Source of the DNA: Pseudomonas protegens
Lineage (GTDB): Bacteria > Pseudomonadota > Gammaproteobacteria > Pseudomonadales > Pseudomonadaceae
Assembly (NCBI RefSeq): GCF_013407925.2
Contig: NZ_CP060201.1
Location: 620,001-684,000, forward strand
Direction of reading: 5' to 3'
DNA length: 64,000 nt
Every line of letters starts with the position of its first letter. The stretch's first letter is position 1. The notes beneath the pieces are model-generated. The model was not told the origin of the DNA. It made no database searches and worked only from the letters and a program-made list of their open reading frames with translations. Positions 44,456-53,938 of the stretch are shown here, in pieces. A program made the translations under genes and the position numbers.

Positions 44456-45204
44456 GAGCGGACACTGTTCTGTATGACGGTGCACACGCCATCCAGGCAG
44501 TCGAAGCTCAATTGCCCACGCCCGCCAAAATCATTGATATAGACCAATGTCGGCCGCTGGAGGCCCGGAGCGAACTGGCCCTCAAGGCGACGCTCACTGT
44601 AAGGCGGAATTTCCATGGGCTTGAAGTCCGTGACAGGCGCTACGCCGGACTCATCACCGAAGGCCTCGATGAGGGTCACATGGTAGGGAGTGGCATTGTT
44701 CAGCTGAAAGCCTCCGCTTTGTTCTTTGCACAAGGTCAAGGCCGACAGCCAGGGACTGGTGAGGCCGACCGTGAGCGGACGTATTCTTTGTGGCCGGTAA
44801 ATGACTTTTATCCGCCGTTGCAGAGCGATCTGGATGACCTCCTTGTCTTCGCCGCGCGGGGGAACCTCACGCACATTCAGATAGAACAGTGTTTCCCGAT
44901 CCTGGGGCAGATCAGCCACCTGCGGCAGCACCTGGATGTTCAACTGGTTGTCCTGCCGGGCCTCCAGGCGCTGGATCGGCGGCAAGGCCACCACGGGCGC
45001 GCGTTCAGGCTTTTGCCCTTGAGCATCCTCGATCCAGGACTGGGCAAGATAAGCGCTATGGGGGGAACGGTTATGCACCATGACCACGGCACGTGTCTTG
45101 GGCGCCTGGATGATGATTCGCGAACTACCAAGGGCCAGCGCCGCCATCGCTTGCGCGTTAAAGAAAGCCAACAGCAAAGCAACGAGAGTGGTGGGTTTAA
45201 TCAT
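44452..45204 (-). CDS. Periplasmic fimbrial chaperone
   Basis: 250 residues with a signal peptide ending FFNAQAMA. LALGSSRIIIQAPKTRAVVMVHNRSPHSAYLAQSW, RETLFYLNVREVPP and LVYINDFGGRGQL place it in the PapD/CupB chaperone family, closely similar to the second chaperone at 38427. First gene of the chaperone-pilin-adhesin operon. The 193-nt gap upstream is AT-rich and contains a TTCCTAC element (45280-45286). Confidence 0.93.
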   Translation of the reverse strand: MIKPTTLVALLLAFFNAQAMAALALGSSRIIIQAPKTRAVVMVHNRSPHSAYLAQSWIEDAQGQKPERAPVVALPPIQRLEARQDNQLNIQVLPQVADLPQDRETLFYLNVREVPPRGEDKEVIQIALQRRIKVIYRPQRIRPLTVGLTSPWLSALTLCKEQSGGFQLNNATPYHVTLIEAFGDESGVAPVTDFKPMEIPPYSERRLEGQFAPGLQRPTLVYINDFGGRGQLSFDCLDGVCTVIQNSVRS

Positions 45205-45397
45205 GATCAAAGTTGCGGTCCAGACATTTAAATACCGGCAAAGTCTATTCAATAGACAAGACCTTTATCATTGCGAAACTTCCTACATAACGACGGAAAG
45301 TCTCTGCAATAACTTGGTAACTTGCCTGAGCAGGATGCACAGATACCTGCAATTCAAACTGCGCTGCCGAGTATGAATATTGCCGCTTTGGCCTCTT

Positions 45398-46027
45398 TCA
45401 GATAATCAGCCCATGGCGCTTGGCGAACTCTGCCAGGCCAACTTGCGAGCCCAGCCCGAGTTTCTGTAACAAGCGGGCCTTGTAGGTGCTGACGGTCTTG
45501 TTGCTGAGAAACAGCTTCTCGCTGATGGCCTTGTTGGAATAACCCTGAGCCAGATACTGCAGCACGATCATTTCCCGATCGGTCAGCGAGCCAATCAGCT
45601 CGGTCTCGGACAACTGCTCGGCAGCCGGCCTGGACACATCGGTGACCTGGGAAGGATAAAAGGTGTAGCCGGCCAGCACCGCATTCAGCGCCACCACCAG
45701 ATTGCTCAGGTCTTCTTCCTTGTTGACGAAGCCTCTAGCGCCAAGCTGGATGCAGCGCTTGCAAAAGCTCTCGACGGACTGTGAAGTCAGCACCAGAACC
45801 TCGGTGGGCAAGCCCAGTGCCTTGATCCGGGACAGCACCTTGAGGCCATCGAGTTTGGGAATGCCGATATCGAGAATCACCACATTCGGAACATGCTCGC
45901 GTACCAGCTCTAGCGCATCCAGCCCGTTATCGGTTTCGCCCACCACCTGCATATCGTGCTTTTCCAGCAGAACCTTCACCGCCAGTCGGACGACGGGATG
46001 ATCATCCACTATTAATACGCTGTGCAT
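45398..46027 (-). CDS. LuxR-type response regulator, RocA1/FimZ/BvgA-like
   Basis: 209 residues. Receiver domain with acidic pocket DDH, phospho-acceptor D53 (VILDIGIP), T/S in LVLTSQS and K in FVNKEED. The LuxR helix-turn-helix (LTDREMIVLQYLAQGYSNKAISEKLFLSNKTVSTYKARLLQKL) lies at about 148-190. It is upstream of the fimbrial genes on the same strand and divergent from the EAL regulator. In P. aeruginosa the corresponding RocA1 activates cup fimbriae. Confidence 0.92.
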   Translation of the reverse strand: MHSVLIVDDHPVVRLAVKVLLEKHDMQVVGETDNGLDALELVREHVPNVVILDIGIPKLDGLKVLSRIKALGLPTEVLVLTSQSVESFCKRCIQLGARGFVNKEEDLSNLVVALNAVLAGYTFYPSQVTDVSRPAAEQLSETELIGSLTDREMIVLQYLAQGYSNKAISEKLFLSNKTVSTYKARLLQKLGLGSQVGLAEFAKRHGLII

Positions 46028-46152
46028 AATGTCATTTCACCTTGTAACTTGCCGCCGGGTAGCAACTGCCGGGCTGCAAATTCCCCGGAATTGCCCCTGG
46101 TTACAAGTGGTTATTGACGAACATTGGAAAATTCAGATGCTCTGATTTTTCA

Positions 46153-46168
46153 GTAGGAAATTTCCTAC
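46153..46168. promoter_or_regulatory. Perfect 16-bp palindrome between the two response regulators
   Basis: GTAGGAAATTTCCTAC is self-complementary and lies in the 221-nt divergent gap. A half-site ACTTCCTAC (45278-45286) occurs upstream of the first fimbrial operon and AGGAAAATTCC (42741-42751) upstream of the major pilin. Probable binding site of the adjacent LuxR-type regulator (inference). Confidence 0.55.
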
Positions 46169-46248
46169 AAGGCATGAAGATCACTCTAATAGACCCGCAT
46201 CAAATGGCTTAAGCAAGATATCCGTCGGATAAACGAGACGAGCCTGCA

Positions 46249-47448
46249 ATGCAACAGCTGAACGTTCTAGTTGTGGAAGATGAGCCCCTGCAACGCCTGG
46301 TCACCATCACTGCGTTAAGGAAGGTCATACCCGGCCAGGTTCATGAAGCCATCAGCGGCAGTCAGGCATTGGCGCTGTTGGAAAGTTGTGAAGCCATGGA
46401 CATTGCCATCTGCGATCTGAAAATGCCCGGCATGGATGGCCTGGCCTTTCTGCGTCACGCCAGCCACAGCGGCAAACTGCGCGCGGTCATCCTCTGCAGC
46501 CAGATTGATCTGGCGCTGCGCAACACCACCGTGTCCATGATCAAGCGCCTGGGCCTGCATTTTCTTGGAAGCCTGAGCAAACCCTTCAACCTGGAACGCC
46601 TGACCACCTTGCTGAACCGCTACCAGCCCTTGCGCCATGACCTGGGCAGCCCGCTCCCGCGCATTGCCCTGCCCACCCTGAGCGATGTGGTGCGTGGTCT
46701 GGACAATGGAGAGTTCGAGCCTTACTACCAACCCAAGGTGGCGCTCGATACCGCGGCACTGCAAGGCGCCGAAACCCTGGCGCGCTGGAACCACCCCCAA
46801 CTGGGCGTGCTGCCACCCTCGCACTTCCTGACCATCATGGAAGACCACAACCTGCTGGATCGACTGTTCTGGCAGTTGTTCGATCAAGGCCTGGCCCTGC
46901 GGCGCAAACTGGCGAGAAAGGACCTTGCGCTGAACTTTTCCTTCAACCTGCACCCTGCGCAACTGGCCTCGCCGACGCTGACCGAGTCCGTCACCTCCTT
47001 GTTGACGCTGTTCCAGGTGCCTTCAAGTTGCATCACCTTTGAAATCACCGAAACCTGTGTGCTGGGCGCGTCTGCCTGCAACCTGGAAAACCTGGTGCGT
47101 CTGCGCCTGATGGGCTGCGGCCTGGCCATGGACGATTTCGGCGCCGGCTTCGCCTCCTTGCAACGCCTATGCGAACTGCCGTTCAACCAGATCAAGCTGG
47201 ACGGCAACTTCGTGCGCAAGATGAAACATCACCCCGCCAGCCGCGCCATCATCCGCTACACCTTGGCCCTGGGTGACGCCCTGGGAATGAAAGTGATCAT
47301 CGAAGGCGTGGAAACCCATGAACAGCAGGAGCAACTCTTGCAGTTGGGTGGCGCGCTTGCCCAGGGTTTTCTATTTGCCCGCCCCATGCCGGAAAGTCAC
47401 TTCATCGCCTATTGCAGCAAGCACTCAAGTTCCCCGTTGACGCCTTAA
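46249..47448 (+). CDS. EAL-domain response regulator, RocR-like c-di-GMP phosphodiesterase
   Basis: 399 residues. Receiver (about 1-120) with phospho-acceptor D56 in AICDLKMPGMDG, then an EAL domain (about 140-390). Catalytic residues are present: E175 in ETLARW, N in LALNFSFN, E in FEITET, DD in AMDDFGAGF, K in IKLDGNF and E in IIEGVET. It should hydrolyse c-di-GMP. RocR of P. aeruginosa has the same build and opposes RocA1 in the Roc system. Confidence 0.92.
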   Translation: MQQLNVLVVEDEPLQRLVTITALRKVIPGQVHEAISGSQALALLESCEAMDIAICDLKMPGMDGLAFLRHASHSGKLRAVILCSQIDLALRNTTVSMIKRLGLHFLGSLSKPFNLERLTTLLNRYQPLRHDLGSPLPRIALPTLSDVVRGLDNGEFEPYYQPKVALDTAALQGAETLARWNHPQLGVLPPSHFLTIMEDHNLLDRLFWQLFDQGLALRRKLARKDLALNFSFNLHPAQLASPTLTESVTSLLTLFQVPSSCITFEITETCVLGASACNLENLVRLRLMGCGLAMDDFGAGFASLQRLCELPFNQIKLDGNFVRKMKHHPASRAIIRYTLALGDALGMKVIIEGVETHEQQEQLLQLGGALAQGFLFARPMPESHFIAYCSKHSSSPLTP

Positions 47449-47546
47449 ATTGATAGGCCAAGGCCAGCGGCTACAGCTACTATTTTCACCCTGTACTTGC
47501 GGGGCTTTCGACGCAACCAAGCCTCCCCCCATTGCCTGAAGAAACC

Positions 47547-50500
47547 ATGCCCCTACGACTTATCTGGCTATTTATCTGCTCGCTGACCATCGCGGCTCAG
47601 ACGGCTGCGGCCCAAGCGCCCCTAATGCCCAATACTCTGTACAGCCCGGTGCGCCTCGATCACCACGACCTGATACTTGAACAAGAGGACTGGCACTGGC
47701 TACGGCACAAGTCGGAGTTGAAAATCGGCGTGGTCGCCGAAGAGTCGCCCCCCTTCAATGTCGACTACAACGACAGTCGCTACGAAGGCATTACCGCGGA
47801 CGTCAGTTCATTGATCGGGCAGATGCTCGGAGTCGGCATGAAGGTGGTTCCCTTCGCCTCTCGAGAACAAGCCCTACAGGCGTTGCAGGACGCCTCGATC
47901 GACTTGATGGGCAGCTACGACAGCCCCGGGCCAGCCAGTGATGGCGTCAGGTTCACCCGCCCGTTCGCCGATGGGCGGCTGGCCTTGTTCAAGCGCAACG
48001 CCGAACAGCGCCAGTCCCCGGCAAACCTGGCCGGGCTGCGGGTTGCCGTGGCCAAGGAACACAGCAGCGAAGCCCAGTCGCGCTTTCCCCGGGCCCGCTT
48101 GATGATCTACCCCACCCACAACGAAGCCCTCGCCGCCGCGGCATTTGGTCATGCCGACATGTACCTGGACGATGTACTGAGCGCCTACTTCCAGATCAAT
48201 CGCTCTTACTACGGCTTCCTCAAGTTCGAGCGCTTCGTTGACCTGACCACGGGTGGCTATGGCTATGCGATCAACAAGGACAACGACCGTCTTCAGCGCA
48301 TCCTTGACCGAAGCATCGAGGCCATTGGCAAGGAAAAACTGAGCAATCTGAGCCAGCGCTGGGTCGGCAGCGGTTTCGTCCCCACCGGCGAAAAGGTTGT
48401 GTTGACGCCAGAAGAATCACGCTGGATCGATCGTCACCCGGTGATCCGCCTGATCATCAACGATGACCTGGCACCCGTGGCGTTCTTCGACGCCAACGGG
48501 GTGTTCTCGGGGGTTGCCGCCGAACTGCTGGAGATCATCTCGCAGCGCACCGGCCTGCATTTCCAGGTGACCGTGCGTAACGGCGGCTATCCGCAGCAGA
48601 TTGAAGCCATGAGCGACTTCGAGGCGGACATGGCCATCATGACCGCCAGTCCGCAGCGCGAGGACAAGCTACGTTTCACCCGGCCCTTCTTGACCAGCCC
48701 TTTTGTCCTGGTCACACCCAGTGGCAGCAAGGACAAGGGGCTGACCGCCGAAGACCTGGCAGGCAAGCGTCTTGCCATTCCGTCAGGTCACGTGACCTTG
48801 CAACACGTCCGCGAGCTTTATCCGAGCACGCAACTGATCGAGGCCGGCACCTCCCTGGATGCCATGAACAAGGTCTATGACGGCAGCGCCGATGCCGCCC
48901 TGGTGTCGTTGCCGGCCGCTCGCTACTACATTGTCCGCCTGTTTCAAAATCGCCTGAACATCGCCGACCTGATCCACACCAGCCGGGCAACCGCCAGCTT
49001 TGCCCTGCGGCGCAGCGACTCGGAGCTGCAGTCGATTCTCGACAAGGCCCTGCTCAGCCTCCCGGCGGACGACCTGAACGCCATCGCCAACCACTGGCGC
49101 TCGCCACCGGGCATGAGTGGCGAAACCTGGCGCGACTATGCGCTGCTGATCGCCGAAATCATCGCCGCCGCGACGCTGCTGCTGGTGCTGACACTGGCCT
49201 GGGCCCTCTATCTGCGACGGCGGATCAAGGCCGAGAAAACCCTGAACGACCAATTGCGCTTCATCGAGGCCCTGGCCGAAAACATGCCTCCGGTTCTCTA
49301 CATTCGGGACATGGACGGCAACATGCTCTCGTGCAACCGCAGCTACCTGCAGAGTGTCGGCCTGCGCGCCGACCAGGTCCTGCACAAATCCGTGCAACAG
49401 CTGCCCGAGGAACATTTCTCGGCCCAACCCGACCTGCATCACAGCTACCTGCAAGCCATGCGCGAGGGGCAGACCATCAGTTCGGTGTACAAGGTCAGGT
49501 TGCAGGGCAAGGAGGTCTGGATCGATCACTGGATCCAGCCCTTCCAGGACGACAATGGCGTCACCAAAGGCGTGATCTGCGGCTGGCTGGACATCACCAA
49601 GCACCGCCATCTGGTCCAGGAGTTGAAAGAGGCGAAGAACCTGGCCGACCAGGCCAGTCGCACCAAGACCACGTTCCTGGCCACCATGAGTCATGAGATC
49701 CGCACGCCGATGAACGCGATCATCGGCATTCTGGAACTGGCGCTCAAACGCGCCGACAGCGACCGGATCGAGCGTTCCAGCATCGAGATTGCCTACAGCT
49801 CGGCCAAGAGCCTGCTGGACCTGATCGGCGATATCCTCGACATCGCCCGCATCGAGTCAGGACGCCTGAGCCTTTCGCCCAAGCGCGCCAACCTGCGCGA
49901 ACTGGTGGAATCCATCGCCCGTGTGTTCGAAGGCCTGGCACGCCAGAAATGCCTGAGCTTCATCCTCGATATCGACTCGCGCATCAATTGCGATGTGCTG
50001 GTAGACGGCATGCGCTTCAAGCAGATTCTGTCCAACCTGATAAGCAACGCCATCAAGTTCACCGAAGCTGGCTTCATCAAAGTGAGCATCACTGGCGATC
50101 TGCTGGAGAACTCGCTGCTGCACGTCAAACTGCGCGTCGAAGACTCAGGAATAGGCATATCGCCCAGCAACCAGCAGCGCCTGTTCCAACCTTTTGCCCA
50201 GGTCGAACGCAATGTGCTCAATACCGAAGGCACCGGCCTGGGACTGGTGATCTGTCGCTCCCTGTGCGAAATGATGGGCGGCACTGTGTCGATGAGCAGC
50301 ACCCTGGGCCAGGGCACCCTGGTGGAGGTGGACCTGCGCCTTCAAGTGCTGGAGCGCCTGGCCGCCGCAGAACCGCCACCCAGCATCAAGCAGCGGCAGA
50401 TGTACCGCTTGCAGATTCTGGTGGTGGACGATCATCCGGTGAACCGTCAGGTCCTGGGACAGCAACTGGCGTTTCTCGGGCACGACGTAGTCGAAGCGCA

Positions 50501-51197
50501 ACATGGCCAAGAGGCACTGAAGATCTGGCGCGAGCATGCCCTGGACCTGATCATCACCGACTGCCACATGCCGGTCATGAACGGTGCCGAACTGGCGCGC
50601 TCAATTCGCCAGGAAGAACGCGACAGCCACGACGAACCGATCGTGATCATCGGCCTGACCGCCGACGCCCAACCAGAGGAAGTGGAGCGTTGCATCCAGG
50701 CCGGAATGAATGACTGCCTGATCAAGCCCATCAGCCTGGATGAACTGGAAGCGCGCCTGTTGGCCCTGGGTCAGGTCGAGGAAGAAGAACGCGCGCCCCT
50801 GCCGCCCGAAGAACGCGTCAGCAGCCAATCCCCACAGGTATTCGACCTGGAGTCCCTGCATACCCTGGTGGGCAGCGAGCCGACCATGCTGCAGCACATC
50901 CTCAGTGAACTGCTCAGCAACAATCGCACCGACCTGCAGACCCTGGAGACACTGCTCCGGGAGCAAGCGACAGCGGAACTTGCCGAGTTGGCGCATCGCA
51001 TCAAGGGGGCTGCGCGAGTCGTCAAGGGCGAGCAACTGGTGGAGAGCTGCCGGCAATTGGAAGACGCCTGCCTGGGCCCGGAGCTGAACATGCTCCTGGT
51101 GAGCGAATGTGTCGAACAGGTTAAGCAGGCCATCCTGAGCCTTGAACAGCACCTGATTGAGCAGTACGAAGGGCCAGCACCCCTTGACGGGGGATAG
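47547..51197 (+). CDS. BvgS/RocS1-type unorthodox hybrid sensor kinase
   Basis: 1216 residues. A signal peptide, two periplasmic Venus-flytrap (SBP_bac_3) domains (about 45-285 and 300-520), a membrane segment (about 530-555), PAS (about 570-690), HisKA with SHEIRTPMNA (His near 716), HATPase, receiver (VVDDHPVNRQ, Asp near 1005) and HPt with LAHRIKGAARVV (His near 1150). The phosphorelay presumably feeds the neighbouring response regulators. ATG 47547 begins the signal peptide; TTG 47532 is an alternative. Confidence 0.93.
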   Translation: MPLRLIWLFICSLTIAAQTAAAQAPLMPNTLYSPVRLDHHDLILEQEDWHWLRHKSELKIGVVAEESPPFNVDYNDSRYEGITADVSSLIGQMLGVGMKVVPFASREQALQALQDASIDLMGSYDSPGPASDGVRFTRPFADGRLALFKRNAEQRQSPANLAGLRVAVAKEHSSEAQSRFPRARLMIYPTHNEALAAAAFGHADMYLDDVLSAYFQINRSYYGFLKFERFVDLTTGGYGYAINKDNDRLQRILDRSIEAIGKEKLSNLSQRWVGSGFVPTGEKVVLTPEESRWIDRHPVIRLIINDDLAPVAFFDANGVFSGVAAELLEIISQRTGLHFQVTVRNGGYPQQIEAMSDFEADMAIMTASPQREDKLRFTRPFLTSPFVLVTPSGSKDKGLTAEDLAGKRLAIPSGHVTLQHVRELYPSTQLIEAGTSLDAMNKVYDGSADAALVSLPAARYYIVRLFQNRLNIADLIHTSRATASFALRRSDSELQSILDKALLSLPADDLNAIANHWRSPPGMSGETWRDYALLIAEIIAAATLLLVLTLAWALYLRRRIKAEKTLNDQLRFIEALAENMPPVLYIRDMDGNMLSCNRSYLQSVGLRADQVLHKSVQQLPEEHFSAQPDLHHSYLQAMREGQTISSVYKVRLQGKEVWIDHWIQPFQDDNGVTKGVICGWLDITKHRHLVQELKEAKNLADQASRTKTTFLATMSHEIRTPMNAIIGILELALKRADSDRIERSSIEIAYSSAKSLLDLIGDILDIARIESGRLSLSPKRANLRELVESIARVFEGLARQKCLSFILDIDSRINCDVLVDGMRFKQILSNLISNAIKFTEAGFIKVSITGDLLENSLLHVKLRVEDSGIGISPSNQQRLFQPFAQVERNVLNTEGTGLGLVICRSLCEMMGGTVSMSSTLGQGTLVEVDLRLQVLERLAAAEPPPSIKQRQMYRLQILVVDDHPVNRQVLGQQLAFLGHDVVEAQHGQEALKIWREHALDLIITDCHMPVMNGAELARSIRQEERDSHDEPIVIIGLTADAQPEEVERCIQAGMNDCLIKPISLDELEARLLALGQVEEEERAPLPPEERVSSQSPQVFDLESLHTLVGSEPTMLQHILSELLSNNRTDLQTLETLLREQATAELAELAHRIKGAARVVKGEQLVESCRQLEDACLGPELNMLLVSECVEQVKQAILSLEQHLIEQYEGPAPLDGG

Positions 51198-51234
51198 CGT
51201 GGCGCAGGCCCAGGGTGCGGGCTAGGGGTGCAGG

Positions 51235-51618
51235 CTAGGGGTTGTTCCGCCGCTGCAGCTCAAGTTGCTCGGCGGCGCTGGCTTCGAGCTTTGCACGCTC
51301 TTGATCCAGGTAGCGATAAATACCCTGGAAGTTGGCGATCTTCTGCTTGATCTGGGCCATCTTCTTTTCAATGAGCTTGGCGCCCTCGGCACAGTCGATC
51401 TGCTGGTTGCGCTGCGCCTCCAGAATTTCGCCTATTTCCCCCAGGGAAAACCCCATGCTTTGCGCGCGCTGGATAAAGTCCAGATCCTGCAGGGTTTGCG
51501 CGGTGTAAACGCGATAGTTGTTGGTTCGCCGCTGCGGAGAGATCAGGCCGATTTGCTCGTAGTAACGCAGCGTATGGCGGCTGGCGCCACTGCGGGCCTC
51601 GATTTCACCGATTTTCAT
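51235..51618 (-). CDS. MerR family regulator
   Basis: 127 residues. KIGEIEARSGASRHTLRYYEQIGLISPQRRTNNYRVY is the MerR winged helix; a coiled coil (EKKMAQIKQKIANFQGIYRYLDQERAKLEA) mediates dimerisation. The single effector-side cysteine (QQIDCAEGAKL) and no metal-binding loop suggest an organic or redox signal. Divergent from the epimerase gene, with a dyad in the long-spaced promoter between them. Confidence 0.92.
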   Translation of the reverse strand: MKIGEIEARSGASRHTLRYYEQIGLISPQRRTNNYRVYTAQTLQDLDFIQRAQSMGFSLGEIGEILEAQRNQQIDCAEGAKLIEKKMAQIKQKIANFQGIYRYLDQERAKLEASAAEQLELQRRNNP

Positions 51619-51629
51619 GAAAACACCGC

Positions 51630-51660
51630 TTGACTGTAGAGTTGGGTCGACAGTTTACGC
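51630..51660 (+). promoter_or_regulatory. MerR-type promoter and operator
   Basis: ACTGT (51633-51637) and ACAGT (51650-51654) form a dyad just after a -35-like TTGACT (51630-51635). A weak -10 follows after about 19 bp, the long spacing that MerR activators twist into register. Confidence 0.5.
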
Positions 51661-51692
51661 TTGATTTCTCACCGTCAACAAGGAACAGGGAA

Positions 51693-52763
51693 ATGAGCGT
51701 GGAGTGTTTTGTCACCGGGGGTACCGGCTTCATCGGTCAACATTTGCTGGCGCACCTGAGTGCGAAAGGCCACACCGTCCGGGTATTGATGCGTCGTCCC
51801 GAGCGACTCGCGGCACTGCGCGAGCAAGTCGAGCATTTGGGCGGCTGGGGCACCCGGGTATTGGCCGTGGCCGGCGATCTGGAACGGGACAACCTCGGGC
51901 TGAGTCCTGACGACCGAGCAGCGCTGAGGCACGCCGGCGTCGTCTTCCACCTGGGCGCCCACTTCGCTTGGGGGCTTTCCCTGGCGCAGTCGCGCGCGGT
52001 GAACGTTGCAGGAGCCCAGCGCGTGGCGCTGCTGGCGGCTGAGCAAAACAGCCGGCTAGTGATGATCGGCGGCTACATGCTGAAAAACCACGAGCACCTG
52101 CAACGCATCGGCATCGATCCTCGTCATCCGCAGCGGACCGATTGGCCTACGGTCTACCGGCAGGTCGGTGGTTACGAGGCGAGCAAGCTGGAAGCGCATT
52201 TTGCGACCCTGGAGACCATGTCCGCCAAGGGTGGCGAGCTGACCGTTGTCCACCCGGCGACGGTGTGTGGCCACAGCCGCACCGGGCATATCCTCGACGG
52301 CCAGCCCCTGGTGGCGCTGATACGCAACCTGGTGCAGGGAAAGCTGACGGCCGTGCCCGGCACCGCCCAGCACTGGCTGCCACTGGTCACCGTGGATTAC
52401 CTGGTTGAGCTGATGGCGGCCTGTGCCTTTGACCCGGCCATGGCCGGCCAGGAACTGCTGGCGCTGGATGCGCAAACGCCCAACTTGCGAGAACTGTTGG
52501 CACAGGTGGCCCAACCCTTGGGCTTGAAGTCGCCCAGGCATCACGTTTCGCTTCGCCTGCTGAAGTGGCTGCTGAGCATTCCTCCCGTCGCGCGATTGAT
52601 GAATACCCAACCCGAAGCCTTGGACTTTATCCAGACCACGCGTTTTGATACCGCGGCCGTCGAGCAATTTGCCAACAGGCACGCAATCGCCAAACCGGAT
52701 ATACGCCAGTCTCTGCGGCACACTGCAACCTTCGTCAACGCTCATTGCATGGCCAAGCGCTAG
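51693..52763 (+). CDS. NAD-dependent epimerase/dehydratase (extended SDR)
   Basis: 356 residues. The Rossmann motif VTGGTGFIGQHLL is at the N-terminus. The usual catalytic YxxxK appears as YEASKLEAHF, and VVHPATVCGHSRTGHIL and VDYLVELMAAC are typical of the family. Substrate unknown. ATG 51693 with GAACAGGGAA upstream is the first good start after the MerR operator; extending further upstream would read through the promoter. Confidence 0.88.
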   Translation: MSVECFVTGGTGFIGQHLLAHLSAKGHTVRVLMRRPERLAALREQVEHLGGWGTRVLAVAGDLERDNLGLSPDDRAALRHAGVVFHLGAHFAWGLSLAQSRAVNVAGAQRVALLAAEQNSRLVMIGGYMLKNHEHLQRIGIDPRHPQRTDWPTVYRQVGGYEASKLEAHFATLETMSAKGGELTVVHPATVCGHSRTGHILDGQPLVALIRNLVQGKLTAVPGTAQHWLPLVTVDYLVELMAACAFDPAMAGQELLALDAQTPNLRELLAQVAQPLGLKSPRHHVSLRLLKWLLSIPPVARLMNTQPEALDFIQTTRFDTAAVEQFANRHAIAKPDIRQSLRHTATFVNAHCMAKR

Positions 52764-53166
52764 CCGCCGACGGCTCCCCTCGGGGCGACACAACGCTTAG
52801 CCCCGATGGCAGGAACTGTGCGCAGGCAAGTGATGTAGAGCGGTATCCTAACGAACAACAATTCAGCGACAGGGATCGTCATCCATGCCATCCACGTTCA
52901 GCAAATGAGCTATTCTCGGCCCCTGATTGCTTTGGCGATCGGTGTTTTATGTCGTGTTTTAAGCAACTGAGCGCGCCACGCTGTCCTCAGCCGTTCTTAA
53001 GTGAACACTTGCGGCCTGAAGCAACTTTCCGCGGATAGGCATCAACACCCAGAGCAATCAGCAAGCCCCCAAAAAATTCAGCAGCGACGCCTGCTAGACT
53101 CCGCCCCCCCCGAACCCGCCTGAAGATGACCACAGGCACTGACCGCCCCATTGAAAGGACTCTGCC
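52764..53166. other. Intergenic stretch without a supported gene
   Basis: About 400 nt between the epimerase and the next secreted-protein gene. No open frame with protein-like composition, hairpin with U tract or recognisable RNA was seen. An AAAGGAC ribosome site for the next gene is at its end. Confidence 0.6.
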
Positions 53167-53826
53167 ATGAACAAGCTGACCTACGGCCTTTTTGCCTCGA
53201 CACTGGCCCTGTCTATCGACGTTGCCCACGCCGCTTCCGTGGCCCAAGTCTTCACCGGCGAGATGCTGGGCACCAATCAGCGTTACTTTGAATCCGTCGC
53301 CGGAATCCCTCGGGAATCCTTCGGCGATGAGCACAAGTTCAAAGTCCAGGGCTGCGATATCACCGCCACCATAGAGGGCGGCACAGTCAGCAAACTGCGC
53401 ATGGAGCTGACGCCCAAATGCCAGGCCGACCTGACCCAGTTCGTCGGCAGCTTCGCCCCCGCCCCAGGCAAACCCCTCACCGTCGGCGCCTTCAACGCAT
53501 CGTCCGGTGGCGGCCTGAGCTACAGCGCCAGTTGCCTGAGCATGTGCGGCAACGCCGCCGACCCTTCCGTCTATGCCCACTGGGAAGGCCCTCGCGCCAT
53601 AGGTTTCAGAGAGGTGCTGCTGGAGGTGGTGCTGGCCTCGGATCCTGCGCTCAACGCCGCCAACCAGTGGGAAGCGCAGATGCGCAAAGCCGAGGGCGAA
53701 GACTACGTGATGGAGACACGCTTCAACTGCGACCAGAAATACGACGCCGCCGCGCAGAAGGCCTTTGAGAAAGTGCAGGTCAACGCGGTGACCATCGGCA
53801 CGGAACTCAAGGCTTCCGGCTGCTGA
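53167..53826 (+). CDS. Secreted protein of unknown function
   Basis: 219 residues with a Sec signal peptide (MNKLTYGLFASTLALSIDVAHA). The mature protein has five cysteines (VQGCDITAT, TPKCQADL, SASCLSMCGNAADP, RFNCDQKYD and the C-terminal Cys), which could pair in the periplasm. Related unknown proteins occur widely in Pseudomonas; no enzymatic motif is seen. GAAAGGACTC precedes the ATG. Confidence 0.75.
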   Translation: MNKLTYGLFASTLALSIDVAHAASVAQVFTGEMLGTNQRYFESVAGIPRESFGDEHKFKVQGCDITATIEGGTVSKLRMELTPKCQADLTQFVGSFAPAPGKPLTVGAFNASSGGGLSYSASCLSMCGNAADPSVYAHWEGPRAIGFREVLLEVVLASDPALNAANQWEAQMRKAEGEDYVMETRFNCDQKYDAAAQKAFEKVQVNAVTIGTELKASGC

Positions 53827-53938
53827 CCGTCAGCACGAGAAACCACACAGCAGCCGGACGTGGATAACGACCGGCTGCGACACTGCCGTCTCCACTCTCA
53901 ACCCACGCCCCCCCAAAAAATACGCCCAAAGGATGGAG

